This document shows positions 19,598 through 31,340 of a stretch of 64,000 nt of DNA, one piece after another; the stretch's first letter is position 1; the number at the start of each line of letters is the position of its first letter. A model generated the notes under the pieces. It was not told where the DNA came from, ran no database searches, and saw nothing but the letters and a program-made list of their open reading frames with translations. The stretch is from Dryobates pubescens. Lineage: Eukaryota; Chordata; Aves; Piciformes; Picidae. Location: NCBI RefSeq assembly GCF_014839835.1, contig NC_071615.1:434001-498000 (forward strand). The letters run 5' to 3'. The position numbers and the translations under genes are program-made.

Positions 19598-22500
19598 TCA
19601 GAGCCTCTTCTCTCCTCTGGCTGGCAGTGCCCCTGTGGGTGGCTGAGGATCCAGGCTGGAGCTCATGATGGGAATGATCAGGTCATCCATGTTGGGCATC
19701 ACCAAGATTTTCTGGGAAGAAGAATCACAAGGGAGTGGTTTGAGGATGCCACTGCCTGCCCCTGCCACAGCTGCTGGCAGTGGCCTTGGCAGGAGCCACA
19801 GGAGCTGGACTCAGGTCAGGATTGGGAGGGGAAGGTTCTAAGCTCCCATCCTCTGAGCAGCAGCTGACTGCACCTGGTCCTAGAGGATCAGCAGCTCTGG
19901 ATAGCTCTGGGTGGGGACAAGCAGGAGCAGCTTCCCTGTGCCCTGCCTGCGTGTGTGGCTTCAGGGTGGTCATGGCAGAGGGCAGGGAGCAGGCTGGAGC
20001 TGGGGGCTTGGGCTCCTACGTGTCTGTGAGGACATTTCTGCCCTTGGAGCAGAGGCCTCAGAGATGAGAGGCAGAAAACAAAGCAGCAGCTGCCTGGGGA
20101 TGGTGCTTCTCCCAGACTTGCTGATGCTCCTCCCTGCTTGGGGCTGCACTCAGTGCCGGGAGACCACTTCTGCCCCCTGCCCAGAGCCCTCAGAAGTGGT
20201 TCCTTAGGCTGTGGTCCTCAGCTGTCCGCAGCTGGACAGACCAGGCCAGGTGCTGGCTTTTAGCAGAGAGAACCCCGGGTGGGTGGTGGTTGTGGGGAGC
20301 CCCGGGGGAGCCCCGGGCAGGGCAGGCACCTGGAACTCGTGCTGCAGCCTCCTCTCGATCCACTCGGTGACGTGCAGGAAGGTCACCTCCCGCTCGCCCA
20401 GCTTCGGCCGCACCCTCAGCTCCAGCCGCGGGGGCCCTCGGAAGCTGTACCTGGGGGCAGCAGGAAGGAGGCAGAAAGCTTCACGCCCTGGAGGCCCAGG
20501 GCTGGCTGCTCGGCTGAGCCGCGCAGGAGCCGGCGGCAGCAGGGGAGGAGGCGCAGGGGAGCGGCGCTGGTACCAGAGGCGGTCGGTGGGCGGCGGGGGG
20601 ATGTTGACGGCCAGGGTGCCTGCCAGCTCCTGCACCTCCACCGTCAGCAGCAGGGGGGTGTTGGAGACCTCCTCGATCTTCTTCTTGATGAACTCGTTCT
20701 CGGTGGCCTTCTGGAAGTACTTGGACTTGGCAATCTTGTCCACCAAGCGCAGGATCCTCCTGCTCGTGCTGTTGCCGCTGCCGTGGCTAAAGCCAGAGGA
20801 CCCTCAGCCCTCGCTGAGGCTGCTGCCCCCCAGCCCCCTGCCACAGCACCCAGCAGGGGTCCCCTCTGAAGGTCGATCACCACCTGCCTGTCCTTCCTCT
20901 CTGTGTCTCCCCAAGGGAACTGTCCCCAGCGCCCTGCTCCGGGAGCACCTCCCGCAGCGTGGCTTGGAACTGGAGCAGGGGAGAGAGAGATTGGACAGCA
21001 GAGAGAAGCTCTGCACTCAGGGGGGTGAGACACTGGCACAGGTTGCCCAGAGAAGCTGTGGGCACCTCACCCCTGGAGGTGTTCAGAGCCAGGATGGATG
21101 AGGCCTTGAGCAGCCTGGGCTGGTGGGAGCTGTCCCTGCCCGGGGCAGGGGGCTGGAACTGGATGAGCTTTAAGGTCCCCTCCAACTGAAGCCATTCTGT
21201 GATCCTGTGACCTCCCCACACCCCATGGTCGACCCCAAACAGCCTCTTACCCCTCGGTGCCGGGGGCTGGGACCCTCTCCCCCAGGGCTCCCACGGGCTC
21301 TGCAGCAGAGACCTCTTCCTCGTCGGAGGAGCCGGCGCTGGAGGACTCAGCATCGCTGTCTGCCAGCAGCTGCAGCCGGGGCCTGGCCCTGCCAGCACCC
21401 AGCGGTGTCAGAGGTGCCCGGGGCCAGCACCCTCTCAGCTCGCTCAGGCAAGAGGAGGAGGAGGATGGATCCCGTCCGGGCACAGTCTCCTCACCCCTCT
21501 CTGCCTGCATCTGCTGGGCTGCTCTCCTCTGCAGCACCTTCCTTGCCCAGCTTGCAGAGGTTCATCTTGGTCTCCAGCGTCATCTGCAGTGAGCCGCTGT
21601 AGGTGACCTCCATGTCCACCCAGAGCCCTGCCAGGGAGAGGGATGGGACAAAGCCTGTCAGCACCACAGGGCTGCCAAAGCCTCCCTGCTTCAGGCCCCA
21701 GGCTGGCACCTTGGGAACAGCTGCTGGGGAGGCAGCCCCGGGGTCCCTGCTGCCGTGCAGGGCTCTCACCTCGGTCATCCATGGTGGGGCTGGAGGCGCT
21801 GAGGACCGAGGGGATGGCTGTGCCCATGTCCAGCTCCGTCAGCGCCAGCTCGTTCATGAAGTACGGGAGCTGGAACCGCAAAGGGATGCTCAGCACAGCC
21901 TGCCCTGGGGCCTGGGGGAAGGGGCTGCACTGGGAGCTGTGCTGCTCCTGCCTCACCTTGATCTTGCTCAGCTTCTTCTGGATCTTGCTGGCCACTTGCT
22001 GGGCCCAGTAGGGCTCCCGGAGGAAGTCCCAGCAGATGCGTCCTGCCAGGGCGTTCATCCAGGCCACGCAGGCCTGGCTGTGCCCCAGCCTGTCCTCGCT
22101 GCCCTGTGGGGGCACAGGAGCCAGGGGGCCCCACGAGTGCTGGAACCTGCTGGCTGGGGGCTCCCCTCCTCCCTGCTGTGGCTGTGAGCCCAGGGTGCTG
22201 GGTGCCAAGAGGGGAGCCACGGGACTGGGAGTGGCTGCACACGAGGTCCATCGGCCTCTGCTGAGCTCTCGTGACCCCCTCCCACTGCCGGCTTTGTCCC
22301 ACTCACCTTAGTGGGCGTGGGGCTGCCCAGGGCTCTGTGAGAGGGGCTCTGGTCTGGGCTGCTCCCTGCCCGCGCCGGCACGAGCCGGGCCATGTAGGTG
22401 CTGTAATCCAGGAAGACCTCCTGCTGGATGCTTCCTGCCAGGTCCTTGGGTGGCACAGCAGAGGGGATGTCCTCAGTGCTCCCTCCAGTGCTGCTGCCAC

Positions 22501-24512
22501 TGCTCTGCAGAGCTGGTCCCGTGCCTGGGGACACGAGTGGGTCAGGGTGGCACGAAGGCAGTGCTGTGCCACCCACCCGGTGCTGGCAAGGGACACAGAT
22601 TCATAGAAAGGGACATTGAAGACCATCCAGTGCCAAGCCCCTGCCATGGGCAGGGACACCTCCCACCACCCCCAGGCTGCTCAAGGCCTCACCCAGCCTG
22701 GCCTTGAGCACCGTGGGGAAGGGGGCATCCTCCAAGCTCTCCCTGCTGCTGCCAGCGCTCTTGGCTCTCCATCTCCTGCCACGTTCACTGCTGCCTACCA
22801 AGGGCTTGTCCTCCTGGCACACACTCAGCTCCCCCCCAGATCAGCCCTGGCAGAGCAGAGCCCACAGGAGCTGCTTCTCACCCGTCCTGGCGTCACCGTG
22901 GCTGCTGCTGGGTGCCCCACGGGAGGCTCGCACAAGGTGCTGGTACCACTCCTCCTTCTCCCTGCCTGTCCTCCCAAAGAGGTACAGACAGCTCTCCCTG
23001 CAGCCCGCCGCCACCTCCTGCCCTGCCGGGGGAGCCTTCCTCCCCTCCTCCCCCTGCAGCTCGGGGTCCTGCTCCTCGCCGCCCTGCCGCAGCCCTGCCG
23101 GCTCGGCGAGCCGCACGCAGATCGGGTACTTCGTGTTCCACGTCCGCTTGCGGGCCAGGCTGGGCGGGCAGAGCAGGACCTGCGGCAGCGAGAGCCGTGG
23201 TGAGCCCGAGGCTCTGCCGGGGGACAGCTGCCTGCCCCCGGGGGCGCTCCCCGGCGCCGCCAGGCTCACCTTGGCGTCGGTCAGGTCGTAGCAGCGGTGG
23301 CTGACGAAGGTGGTCTCGAGGGGCTCCTCGTCGCGGGTGGCCTGGCGTGGGACGTTGCTCTTGGGGTAGGAGAGCTTCAGGGTGGCCCCGTCCAGCGTGG
23401 CCAGCACCGAGTGTGTCAGCGAGGGGTGGAAGAGCTCGGGGTCGTAGGTGTGCAGCTGGTTCATCCAGCCCTGGGGGAGAGGGATGGAGCTGGCTGCTTC
23501 CCACGGTGGGCTCAGCACCTCCTCGGTGCTGCCCAAACCTGGGGCTCCACTCCAGCTGCCCCCCAGCACCTCACCCAGCCGTCCCCCAGCCCCCTCAGCC
23601 CTCTCCTACCTGCAGGTGGTGAGTTTCCAGTGGCTCCCCCAGGAGCAGCTTGGGCCGGAGGTGGCCCCATGGTCCTCGTGCCACTGGTGGAGCCTTTGGC
23701 AGGAGGAGGAGGATGGCGAGGAAGCCCAGCAGCAGCCCGCAGAGGAGCCCCAGGCAGAGGCCAGCGGCGTAGGGTGGCAGCGGCAGGATGAAGTAGCCAT
23801 AGGCGAGGAGGGCGATGGAGGTGAGGGCTCTGCCTGGCACTGTGCCCCCTGGCCGTGCCGGTGGCGGCTCCTCAGGGGATGGCAGTGGAGGTTCAGCATC
23901 CTGCTGTGCCACCTCCACCACCTGGATCACGTCCCCGTAGGAGCAGATCTCGTAGCGGCAGTTCTGGGTGGGCTCCCAGGGGCTCCAGTCCCGTGCCTGG
24001 TGTCCCCCAGCCCCACGGCTCCCCATCTGCCCGGGGCTGCCCCCCAGCTCCTGCCCGCCGGTGCCCGCCCTCGCCCAGGGCGCTGGGCTGCTCTCCTCGG
24101 CCATGAGGCGGCTGAGGCGGCTCAGGGGCTCCTGCATAGCCTCCGAGAGCCTCCTCCGGGTGTCCTCCAGCCTGGCCTCCCGCAGCCGGAGCAGGGCTGC
24201 TCGGCTCTCGGAGGGGGACACGCTGGGGGAGGACGGCGCCGTGCGGGACTTGGCCAGGCTCAGGCGGGGCGGGGGGGCCCGTGGGAGGTCAGCCAGGAGC
24301 ATCCCCCCGGGTGGGGGTGAGGGGGGACGCTCTGCGTCCCCTTCCGTGGTGACAGTGAGTCCGCAGCCATCCCTGCCGCCGCTGTCCTCCCAGGTGCCGG
24401 TGGGAGAGGACGTTGTGCCATCATTGTGCCCCCGCTGCGGTGAGCCTGGCGATGGTGCCAGGGCTGGAGATGCGTCTGCTGCCGCCGCAGCCTGGTCTGC
24501 CATGGCTCGCAT
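19598..24512 (-). CDS. TEX2L: TEX2-like protein: membrane-anchored PH + SMP lipid-binding protein
   Basis: Eleven coding exons on minus: 23610-24512, 23270-23470, 22882-23179, 22307-22524, 21957-22103, 21770-21869, 21495-21627, 21251-21388, 20574-20786, 20330-20450, 19598-19711; all GT-AG, phases close to 861 aa. In order: disordered N-terminus with SKSRTAPSSPSVSPS and ARLEDTRRRLSEAMQEPLSR (matches TEX2); a hydrophobic hairpin at about 229-270 (ALLAYGYFILPLPPYAAGLC); a split PH domain at about 302-470 (GWMNQLHTYDPELFHPSLTH... LYLFGRTGREKEEWYQHLV); and an SMP domain at about 541-850 (ACVAWMNALAGRICWDFLRE, LPYFMNELALTELDMGTAIP, SKYFQKATENEFIKKKIEEV, VNIPPPPTDRLW, KILVMPNMDDLIIPIMSSSL). TEX2 acts at ER contact sites. 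This is the paralogue rather than TEX2 itself, because TEX2 is longer (about 1,130 aa) and lies elsewhere. ATG 24503 (four residues later) is an alternative start. Confidence 0.9.
20945..21210 (+). mobile_element. CR1 LINE 3' fragment in a TEX2-like gene intron
   Basis: Opposite to the gene: 'cttggaactggagcagggga', 'gagacactggcacaggttgc', terminal 'gatgagctttaaggtcccct' and an ATTCTGTG-type tail. Lies between the exons 21251-21388 and 20574-20786. Confidence 0.88.
22593..22735 (-). mobile_element. CR1 LINE 3'-end fragment in a TEX2-like gene intron
   Basis: Antisense terminal block: 'gattcatagaaagggacatt', 'gctcaaggcctcacccagcc'. Confidence 0.8.
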
Positions 24513-24624
24513 CGCCCGCGGGGCTGCGGCTGCGGAGGGAAGGCAAGGCGGCAGCTCAGCCCCGGGGCAGCACGGCCCTGCCCCGGCCCTGCCTTCCCCC
24601 TCGGCATCACCCTCTGCATGCAGG

Positions 24625-24770
24625 CATCACAGAATCAGCCAGGCTGGAGGAGAGCTCAAGTCCAGCTGCTCACCCAACACCATCTCATCAACCAGACCCT
24701 GGCACCGAGTGCCTCATCCAGGCTTCTCTTACACACCTCCGGGGACACTGAGCCCACCACCCGGTCAAGA
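24625..24770 (-). mobile_element. CR1 LINE 3'-end fragment upstream of the TEX2-like gene
   Basis: 'catcacagaatcagccaggc', 'cctggcaccgagtgcctcat' and 'cttacacacctccggggaca' match an older CR1 terminal block in antisense. Confidence 0.7.
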
Positions 24771-24929
24771 GATGCTCTAACACCCAGGAGCAGAGGAACA
24801 TGCTGGAAGCAGCCATGGTCAGCACCTGGCACCTAAAGGTCAGCAATTCACATTTGGATGTTATTTTCTTCCTCACAGTGCTGCTTTCACTCTGCCCCAT
24901 TTCCCCTCCTTTTCCCCTCAAACCCACAG

Positions 24930-25078
24930 CACCTGGGCTCTGTTGGAGTCTCCTCCCACCCCAGCTGTGGCCACTTGGCCCTCCCCACCCACTCCCCTAT
25001 TTAATCCCTCCCAGGAAGGGCAGCAGCCCTAAGCTGAGCCCATCTGGGCTGAGGATCCTCCTCTCACCCCTGGTGAGT
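24930..25078 (+). promoter_or_regulatory. Candidate TATA-type promoter with E-boxes and a strong first donor
   Basis: On plus, CACCTG, CAGCTG and CACTTG E-box cores at about 24930-24977 precede TATTTAA at 24998-25004, and a GTGAGTAC donor at 25073 would close a first exon of about 45 bp (25028-25072). The arrangement resembles small striated-muscle gene promoters. No coding exon that it would serve could be recognised between here and MSRB1. Confidence 0.35.
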
Positions 25079-25439
25079 ACCCATGGAGTCCCCGTGGTGT
25101 GCACTGGGTGCTGGTGGTGGTGACAAAAGGCCGGGGGGCCTGCTGGCCCCCCGGTTAGCTAGGAAGAGAATGGCAGGAGTGGCACTGCCCCCACACCTTC
25201 CCTCTTCTTCCTCTCCCTACTGATAGGTTTGAAGAAGCTCTTCTTGTTCTCTCTCCTTCCTTTGCCAGGCTCAGTCCCAAGAGGGCTTTGGCCCTTCCTT
25301 GTTGCCTTCCTACCTGCCCTGACAGCTTCCCTGCAGTGCTGCCGAGTGGCAAACCTCTTCTGCCCGGAATGGGAAGTGTCTTTCTTCCCTCAGGCTCCCT
25401 GCAGGAGGTCAGCCTGCAGCGGTGCGTTTATGGCTCCGT
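25079..25439. other. Intergenic, unique sequence
   Basis: No repeat, RNA or coding signal recognised. Confidence 0.5.
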
Positions 25440-25866
25440 GAATGAGGCACTCCAGCAGGGCCCGAGAAGGGCGACAGAGCTGGGCAAGGGTCTGGAGAGC
25501 AGGGCTGGGGAGGAGGAGCTGGGGGTCTTTAGTATGGAAGAAAGGCTGAGGGAGACCTCGCTGCTCTCTGCAGCTCCCTGGGAGGAGAGTTGAGCCAGGT
25601 GGGGCTTGGGCTCTGCTCCCTCACAAGCGATGGGATGAGAAGTGGCCTCGAGTTGCAGCAGGAGAGGCTTAGGTTGGACGTTAGAGGAAAGTTCTTCCCT
25701 GAAAGGGTTCTCAGACACTGGCACAGGCTGCCCAGGGAGGCATCCCCACCCCCAGGGGTGTTGCCAAGAGGCAGAGATGTGGTGCTGAGGGCCGTGGTGC
25801 TGAGGGCCATGTTTCAGCAGCAGCCTTGGCAGAGTTAGAGAAGGGTTGGCCTGGATGAGCCACTGC
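25440..25866 (+). mobile_element. CR1 LINE 3' half
   Basis: Sense copy: 'gggcaagggtctggagagca', 'gaggcttaggttggacgtta', 'cagacactggcacaggctgc', and an internal duplication of 'gtggtgctgagggcc'. Confidence 0.88.
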
Positions 25867-26204
25867 GCAGCAGCAGGGTGTCCCCAAGGACCTCATCACC
25901 CTCTGCTGGGCACCTTCCAGCCTGGTTCAGGCTGCCCTTGGGGCCATGAGCTGCCAGCAGAGGCCTGGCTCTCCAGGCCCTTTCTGGCAGGGGTGGGAGG
26001 GAGAAGGCACCGCAGAGAGAAGAGCTCAGTGACAGCGTGTGGGAAACCGCCGTGTGAGGAGGGTGAGCCTCAGCCAGGCTGTTAGCAGTGGTGGCTCCAG
26101 GACCCTGGAGCTGTGAGCCAGGTCTGCAGCAAAGCAGGGAGGATCTTCCCACAGCAGGACCTGGTGCTGGTCCCAGTGCAGGGTGGGGGTGTGAGGAGGG
26201 ATCT
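25867..26204. other. Intergenic, unique sequence
   Basis: Nothing recognised apart from flanking CR1 copies. Confidence 0.45.
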
Positions 26205-26505
26205 GCTCAGGGCTCAGTGAGAGATGAGGGCCGGGGGGCAAGAGACTCGGTGGTGCCCAGGGACAGGAGGCACAAACTGGAACCCAGGAGGCTCCATCTG
26301 AGCAGGAGAAACTTCTCTGGTGTGAGGCTGCTGGAGCCTGCAGCAGGCTGCCCAGAGAGGTTGTGGAGTCTCCTGCTCTGGAGAGCTTCCAACCCCCCCG
26401 GGCATTGTGCCCCTGGGCAAGCTGCTGGGGGTGCCCTGCTGGAGCAGGGCTTGGGCTGGGTGATCCCCAGAGGTCCCTTCCAGCCCCCCCATGCTGTGTA
26501 ATGCC
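26205..26505 (+). mobile_element. CR1 LINE 3' fragment, low-divergence subfamily
   Basis: Sense copy: 'gcacaaactggaacccagga', 'gaggttgtggagtctcctgc', 'gggcattgtgcccctgggca', 'gatccccagaggtcccttcc'. Very close to the copies at 41220-41520 and 51370-51690. Confidence 0.9.
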
Positions 26506-27314
26506 AGTGGGCAGGGCTCTGACTCCTCTGAATGTTGCTCACTTAACCAACAGTGGCCTGAGCCTCTCCTGCTGCCTTGCCTGAAGCTGCAGTGCAGCAG
26601 CCCCAGCAAGGATGCTCTTCAGGCAGGGGCTTGGCAACCTCTGGCTCTGCTGGAGGAGCACAGAGGTTTTCTGATCGCACCAAGCTTCCACAGCCCTGCT
26701 CCTGGCCACGGCAAAGGCTGCCCTGTGCCCAGCAGCCCCCATGAGCCCTCCGGCTGCTCTGCTGCCGGCGCAGCAGGGCTGCACGGTCCGGGGAGGGAGG
26801 ATGGAGGCTGCAGGACAGGCTCTGCAGGGCCGTTGCAGGTTCGGGGTGGGGGTGGGGGCTTCAGCACCCTCCTCCCCTCGCAGCGTCTCCACGGCAGGGG
26901 CAGGGACCCCTCCCCAGGGGATCGGCGGCTGGGCAGGACCCTGCCTGCCGCGGGTGCTGCTCCCCAGGCTGTGCCCTGGGTCTTCAGAGGGCTTCATTCC
27001 AGGAGCTCTGCTCTGGGCTCGGCACCAGCGGTGCTGCAGCTGCCACCAGCACCTTTGCATAGTGCCAGGCACCTTCCCTGCCTCCCCCTCTGCTTCTGTG
27101 TCACAGGAGCCACTTCTCAGCCCCGGACTAGCCCAGGGGATACCCAGCCCACAGCAGCCACCCCGGTGTCGTCCAGCCTGTGGGCAGGGCTGCTGGCACC
27201 CTGCAGCAGGCAGAGCACCCCCGGAGCAGAATGGAGAGACCAGTGGGAGATGAGCAACAGAACTGAGCCTGAGGTGAGAGCCCTCCCCCAACACCCCCCA
27301 GCCCAGCCTGCCAG
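26506..27314. other. Intergenic block with a splice-like but unassigned open segment
   Basis: A segment 27109-27271 is bounded by TGTGTCACAG and a GTGAGAG donor-like sequence and is open in one frame. It has no recognisable protein similarity, and the reading frame ends soon after. I do not call a gene. Confidence 0.3.
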
Positions 27315-27370
27315 GAGGATGGATTTAGATGATCCTTAAGGTTGCCTCCAACCCAAACCGTTCTGTGATG
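27315..27370 (+). mobile_element. CR1 LINE terminal fragment
   Basis: Only the last bases: 'gatgatccttaaggttgcct', 'ccaacccaaaccgttctgtg'. Confidence 0.7.
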
Positions 27371-28319
27371 GCAGCCAGGACCCCTGCTTGGCCCTCGTGT
27401 GGCTTTCTCAGTGGCCCCAGGTCACAGCCATTCCCAGTGCCCCCAGTGCTGCCCACTGCCCTCCAAGCTCTTGCCCAGGCTGAGCACAGAGCCCTGGGGC
27501 CGGTCCTGCCTGGCTGCCGCTCCCCACCCTGGCTGGGTTAGGAGGATCCTGGCTCCCCAGTGCCTGGTGAGGGCTTGGGGCTCTGCTGTGCCTGCCTGTG
27601 CCTCACCACCTCCCTGGGATTCCTGGGGTTTGACAGCTACAAAAAAAATAAAAGCAAAAGAAGGCAAAAAAGAACCACCCAGGAGTCTGTTTCCTGAGAG
27701 ACCATTAGCAGGGTGGAAGACAGAGACAAGAATAGCCTGGGTCTGCACGGGGGATGTCTTCTGGCAGGGATGTCAGAGGCTTGGGAGCCAGCACCTCTGG
27801 GGAGTGTGGGTGCCAGGGAAGCACCAAGGAGGGACCCTGCTGGGTGCCACCAGCCTGCCGAGGTGGAGGGCTCCCCACAGAGCAGCCCTGCTGGAGGCTT
27901 TGTGGCTGAGTCAAGCTTCAGAGAGCAAATCTCAAGGCCAAAGGTGGCCCCCGAGGTGGCTGCTCAGCATCAGCATGAACCTTCCAGCCCAAAGCTTGTG
28001 CCCAGCCTGTGGCCATGGGGACATGCAGGGCTGGGGGCATCCTCCCACTCTGTGCAGGGTGAATTGAGGGTGAAGGTCCTTGCAAATACCTTCATCAAGT
28101 AGCTGGGTGGGCATGGCCCAGTGATGGAGCAAGGGGGACGGCACAGCTCTGAGCTCACAGCCTCCACACAGCCCCAGGAGCACCTAGAGGGGACCAGTGC
28201 TGGGTGGGATGTGCCTCTGAGCACAGTCTGGGAAACCTGGCAGGGGATGGAGACCTGGCAAGGAGGCATGAGGTCCCTGCTGACTGCTGCTCCTGGAGAC
28301 ACCAGAGCCAAGGGTCTGC
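27371..28319. other. Intergenic, unique sequence
   Basis: Contains an A-rich stretch with AATAAA at 27647-27652 but no gene that it would end. Otherwise nothing recognised. Confidence 0.4.
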
Positions 28320-28585
28320 AGAAGAACTGAGGAGCAGCTAAGGGACCTGGGGACAAGAGGAAACAGCCTCGAGCTGCTCCAGGGGAGGTTTAGGTTGGAC
28401 ATCAGCAGAAGCTTCTTCACTGAAAGGGTTCTCAACACCTGGCCCAGGCTGCCTGGGGAGGGGGTGGAATCCCCATCCCTGGGGCTGTTCAGAGGGCACA
28501 GAGCTGTGGTGCTGAGGGCCATGGCTTAGCAGCAGAGTCAGTTGAACTCGGTGATCTCCAAGGTCTTTCCCAACCTGGCTCTCAT
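28320..28585 (+). mobile_element. CR1 LINE 3' fragment
   Basis: Sense copy: 'gaggtttaggttggacatca', 'cacctggcccaggctgcctg', 'ctgtggtgctgagggccatg', 'gtgatctccaaggtctttcc'. Confidence 0.88.
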
Positions 28586-29199
28586 CCTCAGCCAGCCTCT
28601 CCACTGCACCCAGGCTCCCAGTGCCCACTTCTTGCTCTCAGCTCAGGGTCAGACTCGGGGCTTGGAGCTGGCCTGGCCCAGAGGCAAGCTGTGGGCTGGG
28701 CCAGGCTGCTGCCTTTGAGGCTCTTCCCCCAAAGTGCTCTGGAGGCAGCTGGAGCCTGCACGGTGTGGGGTGAGCTCCCTGGGGGCAGCACCTACAGACC
28801 CCTTGGAGAGAGGAAGTGTCCCTGTGCCAGGGGCCAAGTGCCAGCTGGGCACCACCCCTCTGCTCCTGGCTTTTGCTCTAAGATGAGGGAGAGGTCATTG
28901 GCAGAGCAATGATCCAGCAGCCCTCTCCAGTTACTTAGGGGGTGGTGGAGGGCTGGCACTGCCGGCAGGACTGGTGGCATGGCTCTGCCAGGGGCAGAAG
29001 AGGCTCTCCTCACCCAGCCAGAGGAGCTGGGAATCCCTCAGCCAATGACCTGCCAAGGGACTGCCCCAGGAACCAAAGTGCTGGTTATTGGCACAGGAGC
29101 TGGAGAGCTCTGGCACAGACTGGGAGTGAGGAGCACCTGGCCTGGAAGGAAGTCTCACTGTGATCCCCAAATGTAGCTTTGGGTGATGGGTAGGGCAGC
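28586..29199. other. Intergenic, unique sequence
   Basis: No feature recognised. Confidence 0.4.
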
Positions 29200-29730
29200 A
29201 TGGGAGGGCTGGAAGGGACCTCTGGGGATCACCCAGTCCAACCCCCTGCCAAAGCAGGGCACCCACAGCAGCTTGCCCAGGGGCACAATGCCCGGGGGGG
29301 TTGGAAGCTCTCCAGAGGAGACTCCACAGCCTCTCTGGGCAGCCTGCTCCAGGCCTCCAGCAGCCTCACACCAAAGAAGTTTCTCCTCCCGCTCAGATGG
29401 AACCTCCTGGGTTCCAGTTTGTGTCCCCTTGTGCTGTCCCTGGGCACCACTGAGCAGAGCCTGGCCCCAGCCTCTTGCCCCTCAGCCTTTATCTCTTGCT
29501 GAGCATTGCTCAGCTGCCCTCTGGGGCTGCTCTGCTGCAGGCTCTCAGCCTTTGCCCCTCAGCAGCTCTGCAGGCTCTGATGGACTCTCTCCCTGACTGT
29601 ATTGAACTGGGGAGCCCAGAGCTGGACCCAGGAGTCCAGCTGTGGCCTCCCTGGGGCAGAGCAGAAGGGAAGAACCTCCCTCAGCCTGCTGCCCACACTC
29701 TTCACACACCCCAGGAGACCACTGGCCACA
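29200..29730 (-). mobile_element. CR1 LINE 3' half, low-divergence subfamily
   Basis: Antisense copy: 'gctggaagggacctctgggg', 'caaagaagtttctcctcccg', 'gttccagtttgtgtcccctt', 'cctttatctcttgctgagca', 'tgaactggggagcccagagc'. Confidence 0.9.
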
Positions 29731-30307
29731 AATGGGCTCCCAGCTCCATCATCCACACTGATGCTTCTTTGAGGGGTTGCCAGGAGACCCTGGGGCCAGG
29801 TTTCCTGCCACTGTGAGAGCAAGCAGCTGGAGTCTCTCTGGAGCACTTCCTGACCCCCCACTTGTCTGATCCTGTTGGGTCACAGGGGACACCACCACAT
29901 GGGGACACCCCAGGGTGGCACAGGTGTGTCCTCCTCTCCCTGCCACCCCATGGTGCTGCAGCCAGAGAGCTCCTCCTCCCCCCGTGCCTGGGTGCCTGCC
30001 ATGGATCATCAATCCCCAGGCCTGGAGCCGGAGCTCAGCCCTGCCCAGGATGAAATCCTGACCTAATTCCAAGTGGCAGCATCCAGCGGGCAGGAGCACT
30101 GCCAGCTCCAGGGGTGCCACACTGGGCACAGCCCCGGGCTGAGCTCCTGGCTGAGGGGCAGCAGGGACAGGCTGAGGGCTCTGCTGTGGGGCAGCCCCCA
30201 GCTTCTGCTCAGAAGGCTTTTTTTGCTCTGGCACCATGGAAGGGGCAATTCCTGGCAGATCCAATTGTTTGAGGACTCATCCAAGGGTCCTCAGATAAAA
30301 CTGGGGA
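29731..30307. other. Intergenic, unique sequence
   Basis: No feature recognised. Confidence 0.4.
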
Positions 30308-30555
30308 AGGAGGATCACAAAATCACTTGGGCTGGAAGAGACCTTTCAGGTCATCCAATGCAAGGCTTACCCCAGCACTGCCAGGGCTCCAGCAGCCCAT
30401 GGCCCTCAGCACCACAGCTCCAGGGCTCTGAAACCCCTCCAGGCATGGGGACTCCACCACTGCCCTGGGCAGCCTGGGCCAGGCCTTGGCAACCCTTCTG
30501 GGGGTGAAATGGTTTCTCATGTCCAACCTGATCTTGCCCTGGGGCAACTCAGTGC
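30308..30555 (-). mobile_element. CR1 LINE 3' fragment
   Basis: Antisense copy: 'aaatcacttgggctggaaga', 'catggggactccaccactgc', 'ctcatgtccaacctgatctt'. Confidence 0.88.
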
Positions 30556-30929
30556 CTGGAGTTTTGGAAGGCAGCAGCTGCATGCAGCTCCCCTCCTCCT
30601 AGAGCTGCCAAGGAACTGCCAGCCTGCAGCTCACCTTCAAAGCTCTTACCTTGCCACATGCCAAGCTGCTGCCCCCTCCTCCTCCCAGCCCACGAGGGAC
30701 AGGGCTCAGACCCCACATCACCTTCCCACACGATGACATCCATGGAGGGGGTCCCCACGGCTGTCCTCATCCCATCACTGCCATGCTGGGGTGTGTGGTC
30801 CCCACTGAGCCCAGGCTTGGGCATGCTGGGGACCCCCACCCCCCCCGCAATTCACCCCGGAGCTGCCCAACCTCCATCAGCCCACCCCGGGCAGCGCTGC
30901 CGGGGGTCCCTGCCCGCTCCCGTAGTCCT

Positions 30930-31340
30930 CCCCGCGCTGTTCCCGCAGTGCTGGTACCTGGGCCAGGAGAGCGCTCCGGGGGCGCCGGGGAACGCTTGGT
31001 CCTGGTGCTGGAGAAGGAGGAGCGGTGCCGGTGCTACCGGGGAGACGGACTGGTCCCAGTGCCAGGGAACAACTGTGCTGGGGAGATGACAGGAGGGGCG
31101 GTCCCGGTACCGGGGGAGGATCCTGCGCCGGCAGAGAGACGGGGCCGGGATCCAAGCAGGGATCAGAGGGTCGGTGCCGGGGAAGAAGAGCCGGTGTCGG
31201 TGCTGAAGGAGGCCGACCCGTGCCGGTATCCAAGGACCGATGCCGGTGCCGGGAGAGAAGGGTCGGTTTCGGTGCCGGTGGTGAAGAGTCGGTGCTGGAG
31301 GCAGCGGCTTCGTCCTGGTGCTGGTACCGGCTGTGGATAA
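30930..31340. repeat. Degenerate GC-rich array upstream of MSRB1
   Basis: Dense recurrence of 'ggtgccggtg', 'ggtaccggg' and 'ccggtgtcggtgctg' with no fixed period, in CpG-rich sequence 400-800 bp before the MSRB1 start. The flanks 30556-30929 and 31341-31757 are GC-rich, and the latter should hold the MSRB1 promoter. Confidence 0.55.

Noticed and set aside
26491-27339. 282-codon plus-strand frame
   Set aside because: Starts in a CR1 end and ends in another; composition is ordinary GC-rich intergenic and no family is recognisable. Only the splice-like part is kept as a weak observation.
27640-27660. A-rich run with AATAAA as an end of a processed pseudogene
   Set aside because: No coding sequence of any known gene precedes it and no target-site duplication is visible.
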